Below are positions 58,146-64,000 of a stretch of 64,000 nt of DNA, one piece after another; positions within the stretch are counted from its first letter, which is position 1; each line of letters opens with the position of its first letter. The stretch is from an uncultured Candidatus Thioglobus sp. GTDB lineage: Bacteria; Pseudomonadota; Gammaproteobacteria; PS1; Pseudothioglobaceae. The notes under the pieces are model-generated. The model searched no databases, was not told where the DNA came from, and saw nothing but the letters and a program-made list of their open reading frames with translations. The stretch spans positions 115,445-179,444 of the forward strand of contig FXLX01000001.1 of assembly GCA_900180385.1 (NCBI GenBank), in the 5' to 3' direction. Position numbers and translations under genes: made by a program.

Positions 58146-60368
58146 TTATTTAACCTTATTGAGGTGTTCAAGATAGCCTTGTGCATTAATTTCACCAACA
58201 ATACGTTGGCCGCGATGTTCAATACCATCTTTGAAGAATAAAATCCCCGGCGGACCGATGATATTAAACTTGGCCATTAATGCTTTATCAGCAGCGTCGT
58301 TAGCAGTGACGTCAGCTTGTAGAGCGATGACATTTTTCATAGCGTCAACAACGCTGTTGTTTGAAAATACAAAGCGTTCGAGCTCTTTACAAGAGATACA
58401 CCAATCAGCATAAAAATCAAGCATGACAATCTGGTTATTCTTTTGAGAGCGAACCAGTGCTTGGTCTAAATCTTCAATGCTTTTAATTTTCTCAAATTGT
58501 ATATGAACCTGTGCTACCTGAGCGCCTGATGCACTCCAGCCAGATAGTGGTGCTAGCATGTCGCCACCACCTCTGGCCACCAAGCCCCACAACAGAATTC
58601 CGTAGAACATGATTAGTAAGCCAACAGCTTTAAAGAGTCGAATCCAGGCGCTCGGTGTATCACCAAGTTTGTTAAGTACACCCATGGCAATTGGTGCAAT
58701 ACTAAAGATTGCCGCCCAAAGCACTAATGAGGCGATTGATGGAATAACACGCTCAATTAGCCAAATAGCAACCGCTAACATCAAGATGCCGAAGATGTAT
58801 TTAACATTATCCATCCAGCCACCAGCACGTGGCAATTTAGATACGCCAGCGCCAATTAGGATTAGCGGCGCACCCATGCCTAAACTCATTACAAATAAGG
58901 ACAATCCGCCCAACAAAGCATCGCCAGTTTGGCCGATGTAGATTAGAGCACCTGCCAATGGCGGCGCCACACAAGGGCCAACAATCAATGCCGATAAGAA
59001 GCCCATAATTGCAACACCAATTAAATGGCCACCTTTTTGATTATTACTAATATTGGTAATTTTATTTTGTAAGCCGGCCGGCAATTGGATTTCATAATAT
59101 CCAAACATTGAGAAGGCAAGTGCTACAAAGATTAAACTGAAGACTGCGAGAATCCAAGGCGTCTGGAACAGCACTTGTAAATTTTCACCAAAATAGCCTG
59201 CTAAAACGCCAGCCATTGAGTAAGTAACACTCATCGCTAAAACGAAAACGATCGACATAATTAGCGCTTTGCGCGTGGTTATTTCACCTTTTTGACCAAC
59301 AATAATGCCCGATAAAATCGGAATCATTGGGAATACGCAAGGTGTTAGCGATAATAATAAGCCAAAACCAAAGAAACTGATTAATACCCAAAATAAATTA
59401 TCTTGCTGAAGTAGAGCCGCAATTTGATCTGTTTCGTTTAATTCTGCGTTGGGCTGTAATGCAGTTTGTATTGTATCTGAAGTAGTGCTCGTCGCATTGG
59501 ATGAGCCTTGTATTGGCAAAACTAAATCAACCTTTTTCTCTTGTGGAGGGTAGCAAATTCCACCCGTCCAACAACCTTGGTATTTGGCAATAAAACTAAT
59601 ATTCTGACTTTTAATATTGCGTAAAGGCACTTCAAGCTCTAACCTGCCCTTGTGAATTTGAACCTTGCCAAATAAAGGATCGTCTTTAATTTTTCCTTTA
59701 GGAAAATCAATCTTGCCAATTTCTGCGCCTTTGACATCAATAAAAAATTTATCATGATATAAATAATATTCAGGATGAACATCCCAAGTAACTAACAACG
59801 TTTTGGCATCAAATGTATTAACTGAAAATTTAAAGGCTTCATCAGCAGGCAGTGGCTCATCAGAGATTGGTATCATTTTTTCAACGATTGATTGCGCGCC
59901 TTTTTTGACTTTTGAAAACATTTCAAAAGCGTTTTCAGCCAATGAAGGTTTTTTTAGATTACTAATATCAAGCTCAACAGTTTTGCTGATGGGTGGATAG
60001 CAAACACCTAAATCGGCACAGCCTTGGAAGGTAATATTGAGTAGCAAAGAATCCGCATCACCTTTTGAAACTGGAATTTTGACGACTACTGAATTTCTAT
60101 AAACGCCAATTTTTCCAAAAAACTCATCGTTTTTGATTTTTGCTGGTGGAAATTTAGCCACACCAAGTTGATGAGAAAGATCACTTGATGTTTTTATTTT
60201 TTCTTTATAAAGGTAATAACCTTGAGCAATATCCCAGTTTAAAATGATCTCATCATTAACCAATTTAGCCTTAAAAGCAAAGGCCTCATCAGCAGGAAGC
60301 AGTTCGCCTTGTGCATTAGAAAAACTTGAAAATAACAGTAAAAATAAAGGCAATAAAAATCGCTTCAT
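58146..60368 (-). CDS. dsbD: thiol:disulfide interchange protein DsbD with two N-terminal DsbD-alpha-like domains
   Basis: CVFPMIPILSGII membrane domain, C-terminal thioredoxin DWCISCKELE, two N-terminal C-x5-C (CADLGVCYPP, CWTGGICYPP) domains. Confidence 0.93.
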   Translation of the reverse strand: MKRFLLPLFLLLFSSFSNAQGELLPADEAFAFKAKLVNDEIILNWDIAQGYYLYKEKIKTSSDLSHQLGVAKFPPAKIKNDEFFGKIGVYRNSVVVKIPVSKGDADSLLLNITFQGCADLGVCYPPISKTVELDISNLKKPSLAENAFEMFSKVKKGAQSIVEKMIPISDEPLPADEAFKFSVNTFDAKTLLVTWDVHPEYYLYHDKFFIDVKGAEIGKIDFPKGKIKDDPLFGKVQIHKGRLELEVPLRNIKSQNISFIAKYQGCWTGGICYPPQEKKVDLVLPIQGSSNATSTTSDTIQTALQPNAELNETDQIAALLQQDNLFWVLISFFGFGLLLSLTPCVFPMIPILSGIIVGQKGEITTRKALIMSIVFVLAMSVTYSMAGVLAGYFGENLQVLFQTPWILAVFSLIFVALAFSMFGYYEIQLPAGLQNKITNISNNQKGGHLIGVAIMGFLSALIVGPCVAPPLAGALIYIGQTGDALLGGLSLFVMSLGMGAPLILIGAGVSKLPRAGGWMDNVKYIFGILMLAVAIWLIERVIPSIASLVLWAAIFSIAPIAMGVLNKLGDTPSAWIRLFKAVGLLIMFYGILLWGLVARGGGDMLAPLSGWSASGAQVAQVHIQFEKIKSIEDLDQALVRSQKNNQIVMLDFYADWCISCKELERFVFSNNSVVDAMKNVIALQADVTANDAADKALMAKFNIIGPPGILFFKDGIEHRGQRIVGEINAQGYLEHLNKVK

Positions 60369-60430
60369 AAATCTCTCCTCAAAATAAGATGGGTTAATTA
60401 TAAGTTATGTGGCGCTTTAAAATAAACTTT

Positions 60431-60466
60431 AAAAAACCCCAAACATTTATACGTTTGGGGTTTTTT
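60431..60466 (-). terminator. Rho-independent terminator downstream of adk
   Basis: AAAAAACCCCAAAC-atttatac-GTTTGGGGTTTTTT. Confidence 0.85.
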
Positions 60467-60515
60467 AAAGTTTCATTATCCACCTGTTTTTAAAACAAAT
60501 GAATAAAAGGCTAAT

Positions 60516-61154
60516 TTAGCCAATTCTTGCTGTAATTGCATCAAGTACAGCTTGCGATGAAGTTGCATCAACGCTAAGTAACAAGCCTTCTTCTTTGTAG
60601 AATCCTACTAAAGGCGCAGTTTGATCATTGTATACATTCAAACGATTGCTGATTGCTTCTTCAGTTTCGTCTTCACGTTGTACGGCAGCACCACCACATT
60701 TGTCACATACGCCTTCAACTTTAGTCGGGTTAGACTTGGTGTTGTAAATTGCACCACAAGCTTTACAAGTGCGACGTGTCGTTAAACGATCAAGAATCAC
60801 ATCACGTGGAACATCGATTTCAACAGCTGCATCTAATTTTTCGCCCATTTTTTCAAGTAGTGCTTTTAAAGCTTCTGCTTGTGGAATTGTGCGTGGGAAA
60901 CCGTCTAATAAGTAGCCAGATTTACAATCGTCTTCTTTAAGACGCTCTTCCATAATGCCCATGATCAGGTCGTCAGATACTAAATCACCTGCTTTCATAG
61001 CTGCTTGTGCTTGCTTGCCAAGCTCAGTACCTGCTGCAACTGCACCACGTAAGATGTCGCCCGTAGAAATTTGAACCGAACCGTCAAGCTTAGTTAGTAA
61101 TTTTGCAACAGTACCTTTGCCTGCACCTGGCGCACCTAAAAGAATTAATTTCAT
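60516..61154 (-). CDS. adk: adenylate kinase
   Basis: LLGAPGAGKGTVAKLL; GYLLDGFPRTIPQAEAL; zinc-finger LID CKACGAIYN..CDKCGG. Confidence 0.97.
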   Translation of the reverse strand: MKLILLGAPGAGKGTVAKLLTKLDGSVQISTGDILRGAVAAGTELGKQAQAAMKAGDLVSDDLIMGIMEERLKEDDCKSGYLLDGFPRTIPQAEALKALLEKMGEKLDAAVEIDVPRDVILDRLTTRRTCKACGAIYNTKSNPTKVEGVCDKCGGAAVQREDETEEAISNRLNVYNDQTAPLVGFYKEEGLLLSVDATSSQAVLDAITARIG

Positions 61155-61247
61155 AATGTTTCCTTGGAATAAGTTAATAAAAAAATCAACCTTACTTTTT
61201 AATCTTTAAGGTCAAAATTGAGCAAAAATTATATCATAGAGATGTGA

Positions 61248-62153
61248 TATTTACAATTTGATTCTTACACTAATTCAATTATTGCAACTGGTTCTGATAC
61301 ATTTATTAAAAATATTGAAAGTACAATAGCTAGTTTAGATACTAAAAAATCTCAAGTTCTTATTGAGGCTATTATTTTAGAAATTAGCTCATCAGATGCT
61401 AAAAATTTAGGCATTCAATGGCTAGCTAAAGGTGCTAATGGTGTTGGCTTGCTTAATTTCAATAATCTTATTTCATCATTATTAACTGATTCTACCGATT
61501 TATCTTTTTTGAAAAAAAGTGGAAGTATTGGTATAGGTAATATTTCGAATAATAAAGGTTTTGGAGTTGTGCTAAGTGCTTTAAATTCTTTTGGCAATGC
61601 AAATATTTTATCTACTCCATCTATTGTTATATTGGATGATATGCAAGGTGAAATTATTGTTGGTCAAGAAGTGCCTTTTATTACCAGCAGAGAAACAAAT
61701 ACTGATTCAAAATTATTTCAAAATTTAGAAAGAAAGGATGTTGGGCTCAAGTTAAAAGTAAAACCTCAAATTAACAACAATGGTAATATAACCTTGAGTA
61801 TTGAGCAAGAAATGTCTTATCTTTTGCCTAGCTCGAATGCTTCTGATGTTATCACTTCTAAAAGAAAAATCAAAACTACAGTAATTGTCAACAACAATCA
61901 ACTGCTCATTCTTGGTGGTTTAATTGATGACTCCGAAAGAGATACTGGAATGTCAGTACCATTATTAAGCGATGTCCCAATTTTTGGCGATTTGTTTAAA
62001 CAGACTAATAAAACTAAAGAAAAGCGTAATTTGTTAATATTTTTAAGACCTACAATTTTATCTGATGAAATTATTGACAATATCGGTACTAATAATATCA
62101 AAAATATTAATTCTATTCTTCCATCTGAAAATTTATTTGAAAAGGTGAATTAA
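61248..62153 (+). pseudogene. 5'-truncated secretin of a filamentous (inovirus-like) phage, pIV/GspD family
   Basis: In-frame sequence before the listed ATG encodes FDSYTNSIIATGSDTFIKNIESTIASLDTKKSQVLIEAIILEISSSDAKNLGIQW; C-term VGQEVPFITSR...LGGLIDDSERDTGMSVPLLSDVPIFGDLFKQTNKTKEKRNLLIFLRPTIL; no signal peptide or N0 domain; stop codon at 61245. Confidence 0.8.
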
Positions 62154-63367
62154 TGTATTGTTATGTTGGCGGTAAAGGCTCCGGAAAATCTTATTCTTGT
62201 GTTCAAAATGTTTGCTTACCTGCTTTCAAACAAGGTATTCCAGTAGTTACCAATATACCGCTTAATGTTGATTTAATTCGTAAGGACTTTATTCATGCAG
62301 ATGTAGTTGTTATTGATGAAATGACCGAACAAGATATAATTAGTACGCCTGCAGGCACAATATTGGTTATTGATGAAATTCAGCTAATTTGTGGAGCTGG
62401 AGTTACTTACACGAAAATTTCTAATGAATTATTAGAGTTTTTTTCAAAATCTCGTCATAAGGTTGACAAAGGTAGAGCTATTAATATTGTCGTCATTTCT
62501 CAAACTTTGGATGGTATTGGCAAGCCAATTAAGGCATTAATAGATACATTGTATAAGTGTCGTAAAATGACAGCTATTGGCTCTTCAAAAAGATATCAGA
62601 TAAAGCAATATGAAATGTCTGGTGGCTCAATTATTAATAAATCACATCCGCTTTCAACAGCTAATGGTAAATATTTAGAAGATGTTTATCGATATTATTC
62701 ATCAAATTCTCAAAATATTTCATCATCTGAAGGTGTTGTTCAAATTCAAGAAAAATTAATTAAAGAAAAAACAATTTTTAGTAATCGCTTAGTACAATTT
62801 TTTATCGCGACCCCAATGATATTATTTTTAATATATTATTTCTTTTTATCCACTATTTTTGAAGATTTAAATCCTAATTCTAAATTAGAAAATTCTAATT
62901 TAACTTCAAATAATTCTGTAAATATTTCAAAATCAGTATCAAGTCAACAAATTAATATTATTCCAATTGATAAATATTTAAAAATAAATATACTTTATGG
63001 TTACCCAGTTATTTATTTAAATGGAATGATAATTAGCGGAAGTCCGTATTTTTCATTACATTCAGAATTGAAAAATATTAATATACCTAGTATTTCATTA
63101 TCAAAATTACGTCAAATGGGATTTAAAGTTAATCGATTAACGGATGAACTTTATATTGTTAACGATAATCTTATTTCATATAAAGATAAATTGATACCTA
63201 GAAGATCTAAGGCGTTTGATTTTTTTGGCGGCTACTGCAAAGCCAAAAAATCAAACGCCTTAGATCTTTTATTATTTAAATGCTATTTTTATTTAATATA
63301 TGCAAAATTTCCCCTGAAGGCGACGATATCGACATGTTTAAATAATATATTAAATGCTGAGAATTAA
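62153..63367 (+). CDS. Zot-domain protein (inovirus pI-like assembly ATPase)
   Basis: GGKGSGKSYSCVQN Walker A, ILVIDEIQL Walker B, FFSKSRHKVDKGRAINIVVISQT; single TM FFIATPMILFLIYYFFLS; 3' end carries a long palindrome. Confidence 0.85.
   Translation: MYCYVGGKGSGKSYSCVQNVCLPAFKQGIPVVTNIPLNVDLIRKDFIHADVVVIDEMTEQDIISTPAGTILVIDEIQLICGAGVTYTKISNELLEFFSKSRHKVDKGRAINIVVISQTLDGIGKPIKALIDTLYKCRKMTAIGSSKRYQIKQYEMSGGSIINKSHPLSTANGKYLEDVYRYYSSNSQNISSSEGVVQIQEKLIKEKTIFSNRLVQFFIATPMILFLIYYFFLSTIFEDLNPNSKLENSNLTSNNSVNISKSVSSQQINIIPIDKYLKINILYGYPVIYLNGMIISGSPYFSLHSELKNINIPSISLSKLRQMGFKVNRLTDELYIVNDNLISYKDKLIPRRSKAFDFFGGYCKAKKSNALDLLLFKCYFYLIYAKFPLKATISTCLNNILNAEN
63202..63268. repeat. long inverted repeat/hairpin in the zot 3' end
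   Basis: AAGATCTAAGGCGTTTGATTTTTT(T)GGC ... GCCAAAAAATCAAACGCCTTAGATCTT, arms about 27 nt with one bulged T. Confidence 0.85.
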
Positions 63368-63411
63368 AATTTAACCTTATAAATCCATCTCCTATGCGGA
63401 AAAAAATTTTC

Positions 63412-63431
63412 AAATTAGGGATCCCTAATTT
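63412..63431. repeat. 20-bp perfect palindrome
   Basis: AAATTAGGGATCCCTAATTT. Confidence 0.9.
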
Positions 63432-63633
63432 AAGGAAAAAATATTCAATCTATGATGTTATATAAATTTTGGCTTATCTATCTAAGAATATTCCGTTATG
63501 ATTTTTAGTGGTGCGTTTATGATGTGAATTTAAGTTTCTATTTTTGGATTGGGGTATTCGTAATCTTGCACTGCAAGGGCACACGTGGTAAAATACCCGA
63601 AATTTTTATAAAACTATCTTTTGATCAATTAGA

Positions 63634-64000
63634 ATGACAACATTAAAAAACAAAAAAACTAACCAAGCACTCACATCTCTAGGCAAGGCGCACTCTAGTG
63701 CGCTAACCAAGCTTAAACAGCTTTTTGTATTTTTATTACTAACCCTATCACTCAACACTACCGCCGTTGATGCTCGCCAAGCAGGCGAGCAAATACAATC
63801 TCAAATAGTCAATAAAGCCATCAGTACTACTGAGGGCTATATCAACACCCAAGCCAACGAGTTTATTAATAACTTTGGCAAAGGTAGAACTTCAATCAGC
63901 ATCAAGGGTATTGAATCAGATAAGCCAAGCTATAGTATCGATACCATTCAGCCTATTAGTGAATTCAATACTGACATTCAAGAGCTAACTTACGTCCAAG
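63634..64000 (+). CDS. N-terminus of an intimin/invasin-like inverse autotransporter, runs off window
   Basis: Frame open to the window end: MTTLKNKKTNQALTSLGKAHSSALTKLKQLFVFLLLTLSLNTTAVDARQAGEQIQSQIVNKAISTTEGYINTQANEFINNFGKGRTSISIKGIES...; resembles the intimin beta-domain entry region (Q..I.....EG..N..AN.F...FG..R..I). Confidence 0.6.
   Translation, partial: MTTLKNKKTNQALTSLGKAHSSALTKLKQLFVFLLLTLSLNTTAVDARQAGEQIQSQIVNKAISTTEGYINTQANEFINNFGKGRTSISIKGIESDKPSYSIDTIQPISEFNTDIQELTYVQ

Noticed and set aside
63372-63406. ATTTAACCTTA...TATGCGG resembling inverted dif half-sites
   Set aside because: Spacer is about 13 nt instead of ~6 and the locus is only ~30 kb from dnaA, whereas dif normally lies near the terminus; match too weak
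61225-63480. Shared TCTATGAT word in inverted orientation on both sides of the phage remnant as possible att sites
   Set aside because: Only 8 nt in AT-rich DNA; likely chance

Overview
The window is a compact, AT-rich bacterial chromosome segment, most likely from a sulfur-oxidising, CO2-fixing gammaproteobacterium of the SUP05/Thioglobus type. That lineage is inferred from a phosphoribulokinase gene, a sulfur-globule-like secreted protein and the overall gene content; no rRNA is present to confirm it. Most of the window is core housekeeping: the dnaA-dnaN-recF-gyrB replication cluster, petABC, secA, leuS, a rpsB-tsf/rpe/gpmI/ychF/pth/rplY block, ubiB-ubiJ-ubiE, gltA, argC, accBC, aroQ, dsbD and adk. 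The accessory material that stands out is: (1) a tightly coupled four-gene cassette at about 1.67-7.08 kb, comprising a dual-GHKL ATPase/histidine kinase, a stand-alone receiver protein, an HNH endonuclease and an N6-adenine DNA methyltransferase, which is a candidate phosphorelay-linked restriction/defence system; (2) a decayed region after tRNA-Leu(GAG) at 36.08-37.18 kb with three gene remnants; (3) a pair of secreted Asn/Gly-rich repeat proteins resembling sulfur-globule proteins, one behind a near-consensus promoter; (4) a filamentous-phage remnant (5'-truncated secretin plus Zot) with a long hairpin and a 20-bp perfect palindrome; and (5) the start of an intimin/invasin-like inverse autotransporter running off the right edge. 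Domain calls were made by eye from translations; no database search was run.
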